DNA of 64,000 bases from Pontibacter arcticus (GTDB taxonomy: Bacteria > Bacteroidota > Bacteroidia > Cytophagales > Hymenobacteraceae), in contig NZ_QMDV01000001.1 of the NCBI RefSeq assembly GCF_003284895.1, forward strand, positions 1,081,080 through 1,145,079. The letters are read 5' to 3'. Shown in pieces: positions 16,377-25,772 of the stretch. Position 1 is the stretch's first letter. Every line of letters begins with the position of its first letter. A program made the position numbers and the translations under genes. The notes beneath the pieces are model-generated. The model was not told where the DNA came from, did not search any database, and worked only from the letters and a program-made list of their open reading frames with translations.

Positions 16377-19211
16377 TTAATGCGCCTCCAGCCAGTTCTC
16401 GCCTACGCCCAGGCCAACTTCCATTGGTACGCTTAACGGCAGTGCGTTAGTCATCAGCTCCACAATTTTAGGCGTTACGATCTCTATTTCATCCGTCGGT
16501 ACATCAAACAGCAATTCATCATGCACCTGCAGGATCATGCGGGTTTTCAGGCCGGACTGCAGCAGGTAATCGTGTATGTTGATCATCGCTATTTTGATGA
16601 TGTCGGCGGCAGTACCTTGTATGGGTGCGTTGATGGCGTTGCGTTCCGCGAAGGCGCGTATGGTCTGGTTACGGGAGTTGATATCGCGGAGGTAGCGGCG
16701 GCGGCCCAGTATGGTTTCGGCATATTCCTGTTCGCGGGCTTTGGCAATGGTAGTATCCATGTACGCCTTCACAGCCGGAAACTCCTGAAAGTATGCTTCT
16801 ATAATATCGGCGGCTTCGCGGCGCGGAATACGTAAACGCTCGGCCAGGCCAAATGCTGAGATGCCGTAGATAATACCGAAGTTAATCGTTTTAGCTTTGC
16901 GGCGCATGTCGCTGTCCACCTGGTCGAGTGGCACGTGAAACACTTTGCTTGCCGTGGAAGCGTGAATATCAAGGCCATTCCGGAAGGCTTCTTTCATGGT
17001 CGGGTCATCGCTGAAATCAGCCATAATGCGCAACTCGATCTGAGAATAATCCGCAGAGATGATCTTATGCCCGGAGTTGCGTGGCACAAAAGCTTTGCGT
17101 ATTTCGCGACCGCGCTCGGTGCGTATCGGGATGTTCTGGAGGTTCGGGTTGGTAGAGCTGAGGCGACCCGTAGCGGTTACAGCCTGGTTAAAGGAAGTAT
17201 GCACGCGGTTATCCAGGCCGCAAACCAGCTGCGGTAGTGCATCTACGTATGTGGATTTCAGCTTGGTCAGTTGGCGGTGGTCCAGTATCAGTCTGACGAT
17301 TTCGTGCTCGCCGGCCAGCTTCGATAAAATTTCTTCGCCGGTGGCATGCTGGCCTGTTTTTGTTTTTTTGAGTTTGGAGTTGCCTTGCAGCCCTAACTTA
17401 TCGAACAGTACTTCGCCTAACTGCTTCGGAGAGCCGATGTTAAATTCCTGGCCGGCAATGTCAAAAATCTGACTCTCCAGAGTAGCAATTTCAAACTCCA
17501 GTTGCTTCGAAAAATCAGCCAGTGCGTTGGCATCTATACTTATACCTTCTTTCTCGATACCGGCCAACACCTGTACCAGCGGGTTTTCAACTTCCGTGAA
17601 CAGCTTCATCAAACCCTGTTCCTGTAACAATGGCTCAAAGTATAACTTCAGGCGCAACGTAACATCAGCATCCTCGCAGGCATAATCTTTTATTTGCTCC
17701 GGCTTAAGGTCAGCCATGGTGAGCTGGTTCTTACCTTTTGCGCCTATTAAATCCGTTATCGGAATAGGTTTGTAGTTAAGGTAGGTTTCCGACAGCACAT
17801 CCATGTTATGGCGCATTTCGGGCTCTAACAGGTAATGGGCCAGCATCGTATCGAAGATCGGGCCCTGCACTTGTACCCCGTAATTTTTCATCACCAGGAT
17901 ATCATACTTGATATTTTGCCCGATTTTGGAAATGGTCTGGCTCTCCAATATATCCTTAAATTCGGAAACGATGCGTTCAGCTTCGTCTTGGTTATCTGGC
18001 GGCACAGGTACATAATACGCTTCGCCTGGCATGTAACTGAACGACATGCCCACCAGCTTCGCCGTGATCGGGTCGATGCTGGATGTTTCGGTATCAAACG
18101 AGATCTCGTCCTGCTGCTTTAAGTAGCGCACCAGGCTTTGGCGCAATTCCGGTGTATCGATCAGGTGATAATCCTGGGTGGTGGTGGCAAAAGTGCGCAG
18201 CGTTTCTGTAACAGGTTCGCCTTCCGGAAGTATAACTTCCGCAGCTGGTGCACCAAATAGTGAAGTCTGAGATTGGTTAGTTGCTTTGCTGCCACGTACC
18301 GATCTTGCTGCTGGTGCAGGTACAGTACCCGCTTGCCCCAATACACGTTGCGCCAGTTGCCTGAACTCCAGTTCAGCGAAAAGCTCGGTTAGTTGTTCTT
18401 CATTCGGTTTATCGCAGCGCAGGGCATCCTCGCTAAAATCAAGTGGCACATCGCAATGGATGGTAGCCAGCTCTTTCGACATCAGGCCCTGGTCTGCAAA
18501 GTTGACGACGTTCTCTTTCTGCTTTCCTTTGAGCTGGTCGGCATTGGCGATCAGGTTCTCGACAGAGCCAAAGCGTTGGATCAAACTTTTCGCTGTTTTC
18601 TCGCCGATGCCTGGTATACCCGGTATGTTATCGACGGCATCGCCTTGCAAACCCAGTATATCAATAACCTGCTCAACGCGTTCGATTTCCCATTTCTCCA
18701 GTACCTTGTTCACATCCCATACATCTACAGCATTGCCCAGGAAAGCTGGCTTGTACAGAAACACATGCTCCGTTACCAGCTGGCAGTAATCCTTGTCGGG
18801 TGTCATCATGTACACATCAAATCCGGCTTTTTCGGCGCGGCAGGCCATGGTGCCAATAATATCATCAGCCTCGTAGCCATCCAGGATAAGCACCGGAATA
18901 TTAAAGGCTTCTACAATTTTTTTGCAGTAAGGTATGGCAATCGAAATATCTTCGGGCATGGCCTGGCGGTTGCCTTTGTAGGCGGCAAAACTCTCGTGGC
19001 GGAATGTTTTCGCTGATGAATCGAAAGCTACGCCGATGTGGGTTGGCTTTTCTTTCTGCAGCACTTCTACCAGCGTGTTGGTAAAGCCCAGGGCAGCGCC
19101 GGTGTTAAGTCCTTTGGAATTGATGCGCGGGTTTTTACTGAAAGCAAAATGGGCGCGGTATATCAATGCGAGTGCATCTAATAAAAACAGTTTCTTACGG
19201 GGTTCGCTCAT
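16377..19211 (-). CDS. polA: DNA polymerase I
   Basis: A 944-residue family A polymerase for Okazaki-fragment maturation and repair. The N-terminal 5'-3' exonuclease domain is complete (LFLLDALALIYRAHFA, DGYEADDIIGTMA, GDAVDNIPGIPGIGEKTA). The 3'-5' exonuclease motif I is intact (SFDTETSSIDP), so proofreading is expected. Polymerase motifs are TGRLSSTNPNLQNIP, motif A DYSQIELRIMA, motif B RRKAKTINFGIIYG and motif C ILQVHDELLFDVP. The ATG start gives the usual N-terminus. Confidence 0.97.
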   Translation of the reverse strand: MSEPRKKLFLLDALALIYRAHFAFSKNPRINSKGLNTGAALGFTNTLVEVLQKEKPTHIGVAFDSSAKTFRHESFAAYKGNRQAMPEDISIAIPYCKKIVEAFNIPVLILDGYEADDIIGTMACRAEKAGFDVYMMTPDKDYCQLVTEHVFLYKPAFLGNAVDVWDVNKVLEKWEIERVEQVIDILGLQGDAVDNIPGIPGIGEKTAKSLIQRFGSVENLIANADQLKGKQKENVVNFADQGLMSKELATIHCDVPLDFSEDALRCDKPNEEQLTELFAELEFRQLAQRVLGQAGTVPAPAARSVRGSKATNQSQTSLFGAPAAEVILPEGEPVTETLRTFATTTQDYHLIDTPELRQSLVRYLKQQDEISFDTETSSIDPITAKLVGMSFSYMPGEAYYVPVPPDNQDEAERIVSEFKDILESQTISKIGQNIKYDILVMKNYGVQVQGPIFDTMLAHYLLEPEMRHNMDVLSETYLNYKPIPITDLIGAKGKNQLTMADLKPEQIKDYACEDADVTLRLKLYFEPLLQEQGLMKLFTEVENPLVQVLAGIEKEGISIDANALADFSKQLEFEIATLESQIFDIAGQEFNIGSPKQLGEVLFDKLGLQGNSKLKKTKTGQHATGEEILSKLAGEHEIVRLILDHRQLTKLKSTYVDALPQLVCGLDNRVHTSFNQAVTATGRLSSTNPNLQNIPIRTERGREIRKAFVPRNSGHKIISADYSQIELRIMADFSDDPTMKEAFRNGLDIHASTASKVFHVPLDQVDSDMRRKAKTINFGIIYGISAFGLAERLRIPRREAADIIEAYFQEFPAVKAYMDTTIAKAREQEYAETILGRRRYLRDINSRNQTIRAFAERNAINAPIQGTAADIIKIAMINIHDYLLQSGLKTRMILQVHDELLFDVPTDEIEIVTPKIVELMTNALPLSVPMEVGLGVGENWLEAH

Positions 19212-19530
19212 GTGCTAAAGATAATTAAAATTAAGAAAACAGCTTTGCTGTAAAGCCATACAAGTATACCGGAGGTTTACAGACTGATGGTTATACGGTA
19301 AAAAGCAGAACAGAAAACAAGTGTAGAATTTTGGGGCAGTATTGGGGCAGGCTGTGGAATATATCCCCGGATAAAGTATAAACATTGAGAAGTATAAAAT
19401 TTGCGAAATAATGTTTAAACGTCTTTAAATTAGGTTTTTAAATATCTCGGCTAACTTTTGGCATAGTTCTGACAATAGGCACTGCACCGTTAGTACATTT
19501 TAAAACTATCAAACGCAACGTATAGAAATT
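19212..19530. other. Intergenic region between divergent polA and small secreted gene
   Basis: No ORF. It holds a direct repeat TTGGGGCAG at 19331-19339 and 19342-19350, 11 bases apart start to start, and AAGTATA words near 19262, 19374 and 19390. Promoters for both neighbours must lie here, but I cannot identify boxes securely. Confidence 0.4.
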
Positions 19531-19935
19531 ATGAAAAAGTTAACTGTTATAGCATTCGCATTTGCCGCATTCGGACTTGTATCAACTGAAGCTAACGCAC
19601 AGGCCGCTACTACTGGCGCATCTACACAGGCACCTGCTGCTACAACTACTACAACACAAACTACCACTACCAGCACTACAGCAGATAAACAGAAAATAGA
19701 AGAAACGCAGTTGCCGGAAGCCGTAAAAACATCTATGAAAGCAGAAGCTTTTAAAGACTGGACCGTAGCTGAAATTTATAAAGTTGCTCCGGATGCAAGT
19801 GCTGCAGGTGCAACTACAACCTACGAAATATATTTTACCAACGCCGAGCAAAAGCGTGCCATCGCCCGCTTCGACGAAACCGGTAAACCAATCCGTAAAG
19901 CTGATAACGCAGCTTCTACAGAAACACAGCAATAA
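19531..19935 (+). CDS. Small secreted Thr-rich protein with PepSY-like C-terminus
   Basis: A 134-residue protein with a signal peptide to about ANAQ (residue 24), then a low-complexity Ala/Thr linker (about 25-56). The rest is a globular domain of about 65 residues: LPEAVKTSMKAEAFKDWTVA, then TYEIYFTNAEQKRAIARFDE and GKPIRK. The pattern of two beta-strand pairs after a helix resembles the PepSY-like/BLIP-like domains of Bacteroidota periplasmic proteins; this is a weak similarity judged by eye. No operon partner. Confidence 0.65.
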   Translation: MKKLTVIAFAFAAFGLVSTEANAQAATTGASTQAPAATTTTTQTTTTSTTADKQKIEETQLPEAVKTSMKAEAFKDWTVAEIYKVAPDASAAGATTTYEIYFTNAEQKRAIARFDETGKPIRKADNAASTETQQ

Positions 19936-19964
19936 GCATTGCTCGTCCCATCTTACCTTAAGAC

Positions 19965-19998
19965 AAAAAAAGCCTCCGCTGACCCGGAGGCTTTTTTT
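19965..19998 (+). terminator. Terminator after the small secreted gene
   Basis: Perfect 14-base stem AAAAAAAGCCTCCG / CGGAGGCTTTTTTT with loop CTGACC. The T-run continues directly into ATACTT. Confidence 0.92.
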
Positions 19999-20146
19999 AT
20001 ACTTATAACACAGTATGTTACGTTATGGATGTATATAGTCCCGTCAGTAATAACAGGTGCACACTACTTTTACTAAACAAAAAATAGAGGTTTACCGTTA
20101 CATAGGTGCCCTTGACCCAACGTGCCTGGAATAGACACGAAATACT

Positions 20147-21532
20147 ATGCCTAAGATACTGTTAATAGACGATGACCCGGCATTTTGCTTGATGCTCCGG
20201 TCTTTTTTGCAACGACAAAACTACCTGGTCGAAACGGCCCATACCGCAAACGATGGTTTGCGCCTGCTCAAATCCGTACAGTTCGACCTGATCCTGACTG
20301 ACTTCCGGTTGCCTGATAAAGACGGGCTGGAATTGCTTTCTATGATTAAAGTACTTTCGGAAGACCTTCCTGTAATTTTAATGACGCATTATGCAGATGT
20401 GCGTACTGCCGTCCGGGCAATTAAAATGGGTGCCTTCGAATACATTACCAAACCAATCAACCCCGACGAAACACTGCTGGTTATACAGAATGCCCTGCGC
20501 CGCAAAGCTGCCGTTGCAACAATACCAGATGCAGAAACCGAACCGCTTAACGGGGCTAAGAAATACGTGCGTGGGCAGAGCCCGCAGGCCGAGCAGATAG
20601 AGGAGTTTATCTCGTTGGTAGCTCCAACCAATATGTCTGTTATTATTGAGGGCGAAAGCGGAACAGGCAAAGAGTATGTAGCCCGCACCATGCACCAGCG
20701 CAGCAAGCGCCACGATAAACCATTCATCGCTATAGATTGCGGAGCCCTTTCGAAAGAGCTGGCTGGCAGCGAACTGTTTGGCTACGTGAAAGGTGCTTTT
20801 ACAGGCGCTCAGAAAGATAAAGAAGGCCAGTTTGAAGCTGCTAACGGTGGTACTTTGTTTTTGGATGAAGTAGGGAACCTGCCATATGAGATACAGGTAA
20901 AACTGCTGCGCGCGCTACAGGAACGTAAAGTGAAAAAAATAGGCAGTACTGCAGACCTGGATGTGGATGTACGCGTGCTGGCGGCAACAAACGAAGACCT
21001 GGTAAAAGCCGTAAGCCGCGGCGATTTCAGAGAAGACCTGTACCACCGCCTCAACGAGTTTAAGATCAATATTTCGCCGCTCCGCGACCGGGATGGCGAT
21101 GCGCTTTTATTTGCAGCCTACTTTCTGCAGCAGGCTAATATTGAGCTCGAGAAAAATGTGCTTGGCTTTAGCCCGGAAGTAGAGGCTGTGATAGAACGCT
21201 ATAACTGGCCGGGCAACCTGCGTGAGCTTAAAAACGTGATCAGGCGAGCGGTGCTGCTGGCCAAAACCGATAAATTAACGCTGCAGGAACTGCCGCCTGA
21301 AATTGTATTTACCAACCCGGTACTTGAGGCTGAAGTAGCGCCGCAGGAAAGTATAACGGTCAATCACGCCATTGTAACCGACCTTAAAAGTATAACCGGC
21401 CAAAGCGAGAAAGAGTTGATCATTGGGATGCTGGAGAAAGTAAAGTATAACAAATCCAGAGCGGCCCGCCTGCTGAACATCGACCGCAAAACGCTTTACA
21501 ATAAGCTCAAATTATACAATATCGAATTATAA
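20147..21532 (+). CDS. Sigma-54-dependent response regulator (NtrC family)
   Basis: A 461-residue regulator. The receiver domain (1-120) has acidic residues DDD at 8-10 and phospho-acceptor Asp52 in LTDFRLP. The AAA+ domain has Walker A GESGTGKE (169-176), the sigma-54 contact loop GAFTGA (216-221) and Walker B LFLDE (237-241). The C-terminal Fis-type helix-turn-helix is RAARLLNIDRKTLYNKLK. It should activate RpoN-dependent promoters when phosphorylated. The hybrid histidine kinase faces it across a shared terminator and is a possible partner, though that kinase has its own receiver and phosphotransfer domains. Confidence 0.93.
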   Translation: MPKILLIDDDPAFCLMLRSFLQRQNYLVETAHTANDGLRLLKSVQFDLILTDFRLPDKDGLELLSMIKVLSEDLPVILMTHYADVRTAVRAIKMGAFEYITKPINPDETLLVIQNALRRKAAVATIPDAETEPLNGAKKYVRGQSPQAEQIEEFISLVAPTNMSVIIEGESGTGKEYVARTMHQRSKRHDKPFIAIDCGALSKELAGSELFGYVKGAFTGAQKDKEGQFEAANGGTLFLDEVGNLPYEIQVKLLRALQERKVKKIGSTADLDVDVRVLAATNEDLVKAVSRGDFREDLYHRLNEFKINISPLRDRDGDALLFAAYFLQQANIELEKNVLGFSPEVEAVIERYNWPGNLRELKNVIRRAVLLAKTDKLTLQELPPEIVFTNPVLEAEVAPQESITVNHAIVTDLKSITGQSEKELIIGMLEKVKYNKSRAARLLNIDRKTLYNKLKLYNIEL

Positions 21533-21551
21533 TATAGCGTACCTCCAACTT

Positions 21552-21601
21552 AAAACAGCGGCCCTGCATCATACTTTAACTTGATGCAGGGCCGCTGTTT
21601 T
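21552..21601. terminator. Bidirectional terminator between regulator and kinase
   Basis: Perfect 20-base arms (21552-21571 and 21582-21601) starting AAAACAGCGGCCC with a 10-base loop TACTTTAACT. A-run on one side and T-run on the other serve both convergent genes. Confidence 0.92.
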
Positions 21602-21621
21602 TGATTTAAACAAAAGTAAAC

Positions 21622-24249
21622 TTACGAAGCCGATGCCTTTACCATACTTTTAAGTTGAGCAATTTCCTCTTCCAGCGCTTCCAGAACTAAAAATGTATTG
21701 TCGTTTATACTTTCAGCTAATGCTTCCAGTTCTTCTTCGCTCTGGCCCGGCTGGTGCAGTTCCTGTTCGAGTTTACTCAAATAGGGTACCACAGAATCTG
21801 CCTTCAGGTGTTTAAAAGCAGTCAGCATTTTGTGGGCGACTTCGGCAGCAGCAGTCCAGTTTCCCATGTCTTTAGCATCCAGCAATTGTTCCAGGTTGGT
21901 ATATTGATCCTGGCACATCACATCCAGCACTGCTACAAGTGTTTCTGTATCGGTTCCGGTAAACTTACGGATATCAGACAGGTTATAAAGCGCATTAGCC
22001 TGGTTTTGGGTTTTCTCAGCAAGTGGTGTGTATGGTTCTGTTGCTGGCTGTGGCTCCAGTATTTCGGCTAGTTTCTGATACAGTTCCTGTTCGGTAAAAG
22101 GTTTCAGCAAATGACCTGAAATAGGCGTGTTATGGAAAAAAGCGGCATCATTGCTCATGATATTGGCCGTAAGCGCGATGATCGGAACATGTTTGTCCTG
22201 CTTCCGGATCAGGCGTGCCAATGATTTTCCGCTCATGCCTGGCAATTGGATATCAGTCAGGATAATATCAAATCTATACTTGTTAACCAATGCCAGCGCT
22301 TCTGTAGCATCGCTTGCCAGATGTACTTTAATGCCCCACCTGCTTAAAATAAGATTGCTCAGCGTCTGGCTGAAGGTATCATCGTCTATTACCAAAGCAG
22401 TGTAGCCTGCAAAAGCCTGAGGTAAGGGCAGCTGTAGTTTTGGCGCAGCAGTAGCCGCCACAACGGTAGTCGCTTTTAGGAGTGGGAGCACAATATTAAA
22501 CGTAGTGCCTTTGTTGTAAACGCTGTTTACGGCAAGCGTACCACCTTGCATTTCCACTAACTTCTGGCTGATAGATAGGCCCAGACCAGTGCCGCCATAC
22601 TTCCGGAGTATCGAATCATCGGCCTGGTTAAACTCCCCGAACACATGCTGCATCCGCTCGGGTGCTATACCAATGCCTGTATCTGTAACAGCGATACTTA
22701 GCACCACACGGCTGCGCCGGATAGACTTAAGCATGAACTTTACCTGCACCTGGCCTTCGTGCGTGAACTTGATGGCATTATCCACCAGGTTAAACAAGAT
22801 CTGCTTAATGCGGAGCGCATCGCCCGTTAAGGCATCCGGTAAATTATGATCGATAAAAACCTCGAAATGGATGTGCTTGCTTGTCGCCTTAATAAAGAAA
22901 GCCTGTTCTATATCGGTGGCCAGCTGTTTCAGACTGAACGTAACGGGCGTGATATCCAGTTTACCAGCTTCGATTTTAGACAGGTCGAGTACATCGTTTA
23001 CAATGTGCAGCAAGTGGTGGCCGGCGCTGTCTATGGCGCGCAGGTGTTCGGTTTGTTCAGCCTCTAGTGGCGCGTGTTTCAGTTGCCGGGCAAAACCAAG
23101 TATAACATTTAGCGGCGTTCGCATTTCGTGGCTCATGTTGGCCACAAAAGCTTCTTTGGCACGCGCCAACTGAATGGCCTGCTTTCGGGCCCCGATCAGT
23201 TGAGATTTATACTTGTTGCTGCGCGTGATATCGCGAAGTATAAAAAGTATGAACGCTATGCCGCTCACCAACCCGAAAATACCAACCGCCAGTAAAACCG
23301 AAGATGTTTCCTTCGCCTCTTTGCGTGCCAGCCCAGAACGTTCGCGTACTTTTACCAGCTCATGCCGCTCCAGTTTATACACCATGTTACGGATCTGGTC
23401 CATTATTCTTTTATCCTGATGCAGCAGCGCCAGTTCTTTGCTGAGGAGTTCCTGTTCTTTGCGGTCGGCCTCGCGTTGTAGCCTGGATAATATCCGGCGG
23501 ACATTTGCCAGATCGGCTACCTTTTCTTTGCTGCGTTGGTTTGTTTTAGAAGTATCGATGGTGGTTTCCTGGCGCACATCCAGCTTTGGAATGGGCACAC
23601 GCGGCACTTGTTGGGCATTGTCGTTCTGGTTTCTGCGTTTCGAGAAAAGCCTGCCCAGCAAGGTCTTTTTTACTTCTTTGGATTCCGGGTTTTCTTCCAC
23701 AAGCTCTTCTTCCGCTTCGCCGGCAGGCTTTGCCAGATCCGAAATGGTAGTTGTGGTATACTTTCGGATGGTATATGGCGCTGGTTTTTCGGAGGAGGTA
23801 TACGCTATCCGGCGCAACGCTTCTTTTGATATATCCTGTGTTTTGTATTGCTTTTTGAGATCGGCGTACTGCAGCAGGCTTTGCTCTTTCCTGTCCAGCA
23901 GCACGCGTATGGAGTCTACTTCAGCCAGTTCGGTGGGGCTGGCCGTCATGATAATATGCAAGGTATCTACCTGCGCCCGTATAGTATCTAGATGCGAAAG
24001 ATAAGCGTTAAAATGGCGTTCCTGGGAAGTAAGCGTGTAGGCTCTGATCGTACTTTCGGCGGTAGCCATGGTAGCCAGCGTGTGGCGCAGCGTGCGTAAT
24101 TTGTTGTTAGGTTGCGATAGCACATCCAGCGAGTTAAGTAATTGGGTAAAACTGCTGTACGTCAGGTAGATCGCAAACACGACAATACCCAGGGCTGTGG
24201 CAAACCCTACCACAACTTTCGATTTGGTGCTATCTTTAAAAATGCGCAT
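21622..24249 (-). CDS. Hybrid sensor histidine kinase with receiver and Hpt domains
   Basis: An 875-residue membrane kinase. TM1 is about residues 11-31 and TM2 about 317-337. The long extracytoplasmic region between them is helix-rich and CHASE3-like at its start (AESTIRAYTLTSQERHF). HisKA has phospho-acceptor His374 in ANMSHEMRTPLN. The ATPase has the N-box NLVDNAIKFT, G1 DTGIGIAPE and G2 GGTGLGLSIS. A receiver domain follows (LVIDDDTFSQ, acceptor Asp in LTDIQLPGMSG). The C-terminal Hpt has a candidate acceptor His in EVAHKMLTAFKHL. It can run a full phosphorelay in one chain. The sensed signal is unknown. Confidence 0.92.
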   Translation of the reverse strand: MRIFKDSTKSKVVVGFATALGIVVFAIYLTYSSFTQLLNSLDVLSQPNNKLRTLRHTLATMATAESTIRAYTLTSQERHFNAYLSHLDTIRAQVDTLHIIMTASPTELAEVDSIRVLLDRKEQSLLQYADLKKQYKTQDISKEALRRIAYTSSEKPAPYTIRKYTTTTISDLAKPAGEAEEELVEENPESKEVKKTLLGRLFSKRRNQNDNAQQVPRVPIPKLDVRQETTIDTSKTNQRSKEKVADLANVRRILSRLQREADRKEQELLSKELALLHQDKRIMDQIRNMVYKLERHELVKVRERSGLARKEAKETSSVLLAVGIFGLVSGIAFILFILRDITRSNKYKSQLIGARKQAIQLARAKEAFVANMSHEMRTPLNVILGFARQLKHAPLEAEQTEHLRAIDSAGHHLLHIVNDVLDLSKIEAGKLDITPVTFSLKQLATDIEQAFFIKATSKHIHFEVFIDHNLPDALTGDALRIKQILFNLVDNAIKFTHEGQVQVKFMLKSIRRSRVVLSIAVTDTGIGIAPERMQHVFGEFNQADDSILRKYGGTGLGLSISQKLVEMQGGTLAVNSVYNKGTTFNIVLPLLKATTVVAATAAPKLQLPLPQAFAGYTALVIDDDTFSQTLSNLILSRWGIKVHLASDATEALALVNKYRFDIILTDIQLPGMSGKSLARLIRKQDKHVPIIALTANIMSNDAAFFHNTPISGHLLKPFTEQELYQKLAEILEPQPATEPYTPLAEKTQNQANALYNLSDIRKFTGTDTETLVAVLDVMCQDQYTNLEQLLDAKDMGNWTAAAEVAHKMLTAFKHLKADSVVPYLSKLEQELHQPGQSEEELEALAESINDNTFLVLEALEEEIAQLKSMVKASAS

Positions 24250-24390
24250 TTATTGTTTTCAGGATAGGCGTTTTGCGTGGTATCAGGGTTGTAACGCACA
24301 AACCCACGAAAGGATTGTGCTTACCCGTTTGGAAGTGCAATTTAAGAATAAATACTTGAAACAGTGTGCCTAAGGATTTGTTCATAAAAA

Positions 24391-24428
24391 GACAGAGGCC
24401 TTATCCGGAAGATAAAGCCTCTGCTGTT
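24391..24428 (-). terminator. Terminator of the lemA-TPM operon
   Basis: Inverted repeat CAGAGGC.TTATC / GATAA.GCCTCTG. On the minus strand it is followed by TCTTTTTAT. It lies 32 bases after the end of the ygcG-like gene. Confidence 0.75.
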
Positions 24429-24459
24429 TCAGATAATGAAAAGTATAGCTTGAACAGGT

Positions 24460-25245
24460 TTACCAACTGCTGCTGGCACCGCCGCCGCCAAAAGAGCCAC
24501 CGCCAAAACCTCCGAAGCCACCGCCTCCGCCACCACCGCCAAACATACCGCCACCCGAGCTGAACGAGCCAAAGCCACCTGGGATAAAGACAGGTCCGCC
24601 AAAAGTTCTGGAGTAGCCGCGCCCTCTTCCGCCACCACGGCCACCGCCGCCTCCCATCCTGGAAAGTATAAAAACGGCAAGTATAACAATCGCGATGATA
24701 AAAATGAGAGAGCTGCCGCCGCCTTCGCCTTCGTAGCTGGCCGATGGATCAGCTTGGTAGGCGCCGCTGGCGCGGGTAATGATAATGTCAACAGCTTCAT
24801 TCAGGCCTTTAAAATACTCACCTTCCTTAAAGTTAGGTTTGATGGTATATTCGGTAATTTCTTTGGCTTTAGCATCTGTAATGATATGTTCCATGCCGTA
24901 ACCGGTCCGGAGGGTAACCTGGCGCTCGTTTTCTGCTACAAGCAGCAGTATGCCGTTATCGTTCTTTTTGCCGCCAATACCCCAAAGCTCGCCTAACTGG
25001 TCGGCGTACTGCGCAATTTCATAATCCCCGATCGAGGAAATGGTAACCACTGCCACCTGCGTGGAGGTGGTATCGTTGTAGGCAACCAGCTTTTGTTCCA
25101 GGTAAGCTCTCTCCTCGTTTGTGAGCATGTTGGCCATGTCGTTTACAAGGCGCGGCGGGTTAGGGCGCGGCGGAAAGTCTTTGCTTTGTGCCAGGGCGGC
25201 TAAGCTGAGCAGGCAAAAGTATAAAAACAGGATGGAGTGCTTCAT
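24460..25245 (-). CDS. TPM-domain membrane protein, YgcG-like
   Basis: A 261-residue protein with a signal peptide (1-19, LAALAQS). The TPM domain spans about residues 30-165 (LVNDMANMLTNEERAYLEQKL, then GKKNDNGILLLVAENERQV and TGYGMEHIITD). A transmembrane helix follows at about 177-193, and then a very glycine-rich tail ending SSSW. This is the YgcG architecture. TPM proteins paired with LemA are widespread; a role in envelope or photosystem-type protein maintenance is proposed but not settled. It is the third gene of the lemA operon, 5 bases after the preceding TPM gene. Confidence 0.88.
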   Translation of the reverse strand: MKHSILFLYFCLLSLAALAQSKDFPPRPNPPRLVNDMANMLTNEERAYLEQKLVAYNDTTSTQVAVVTISSIGDYEIAQYADQLGELWGIGGKKNDNGILLLVAENERQVTLRTGYGMEHIITDAKAKEITEYTIKPNFKEGEYFKGLNEAVDIIITRASGAYQADPSASYEGEGGGSSLIFIIAIVILAVFILSRMGGGGGRGGGRGRGYSRTFGGPVFIPGGFGSFSSGGGMFGGGGGGGGFGGFGGGSFGGGGASSSW

Positions 25246-25250
25246 AAGGC

Positions 25251-25688
25251 TTATTTACCAAACGAGATATCGTCGCTCAGTTCGTTTGTATCGCTGTGCG
25301 CTTCGTAAGGGAAGTGTTTTTTTAGTTGCTCGCCTGCCATTTTTATACCCTTTGCCAGGCCATCGGCATAGCGTTTCTGTTTAAAATCGTTGATGGCTTC
25401 GTGTGTGATATCTTCCCAGAAATGGTCGGGCACAATGGCATTAATACCGGCATCGCCCAGTACGGCAAACTGGTGGTCATCCAGGGCAATATAAAAAAGC
25501 ACGCCGTTGCGGAGTTTGGTCAGGTGCATGTGCAGGTCCGCAAAAACTTCGGTCGCTCTATCCAGTACGTTGCCTTTGCAGTTGCTTTCGATGTGCACAC
25601 GTATCTCGCCTGATGTATTTAGCTCGGCTTCCTGAATGGCAGCTACAATCTGCTGTTCCTCTTCCGGAGTAAGTGATTCTTTGGGCAT
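25251..25688 (-). CDS. TPM-domain protein
   Basis: A 145-residue protein consisting mostly of one TPM domain (LTPEEEQQIVAAIQEAELNT, SGEIRVHIE, RNGVLFYIALDDHQFAVLGD and AINAIVPDHFW in order). It has no signal peptide or membrane segment, unlike the neighbouring YgcG-like protein. It lies between lemA and the ygcG-like gene on the minus strand, an arrangement frequently seen in Bacteroidota. Molecular function not established. Confidence 0.87.
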   Translation of the reverse strand: MPKESLTPEEEQQIVAAIQEAELNTSGEIRVHIESNCKGNVLDRATEVFADLHMHLTKLRNGVLFYIALDDHQFAVLGDAGINAIVPDHFWEDITHEAINDFKQKRYADGLAKGIKMAGEQLKKHFPYEAHSDTNELSDDISFGK

Positions 25689-25708
25689 AGGCTTAATTGG
25701 TTACTAGA

Positions 25709-25756
25709 TGATTGTTAATTGTTGTGTTCAGAAAAACAAGCAACAACTAACAATCA
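25709..25756. repeat. Intergenic inverted repeat inside the lemA operon
   Basis: Arms TGATTGTTAATTGTTG (25709-25724) and CAACAACTAACAATCA (25741-25756), one mismatch, 16-base loop. It sits between lemA and the first TPM gene and lacks a T-run, so it looks like a small repeat element or an RNA hairpin rather than a terminator. Confidence 0.6.
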
Positions 25757-25772
25757 GCAATTAAATTATACT

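Noticed and set aside
24429..24800. Alanine/valine-rich frame overlapping the YgcG-like gene
   Set aside because: It is a frame shadow of the glycine-rich tail and TPM region.
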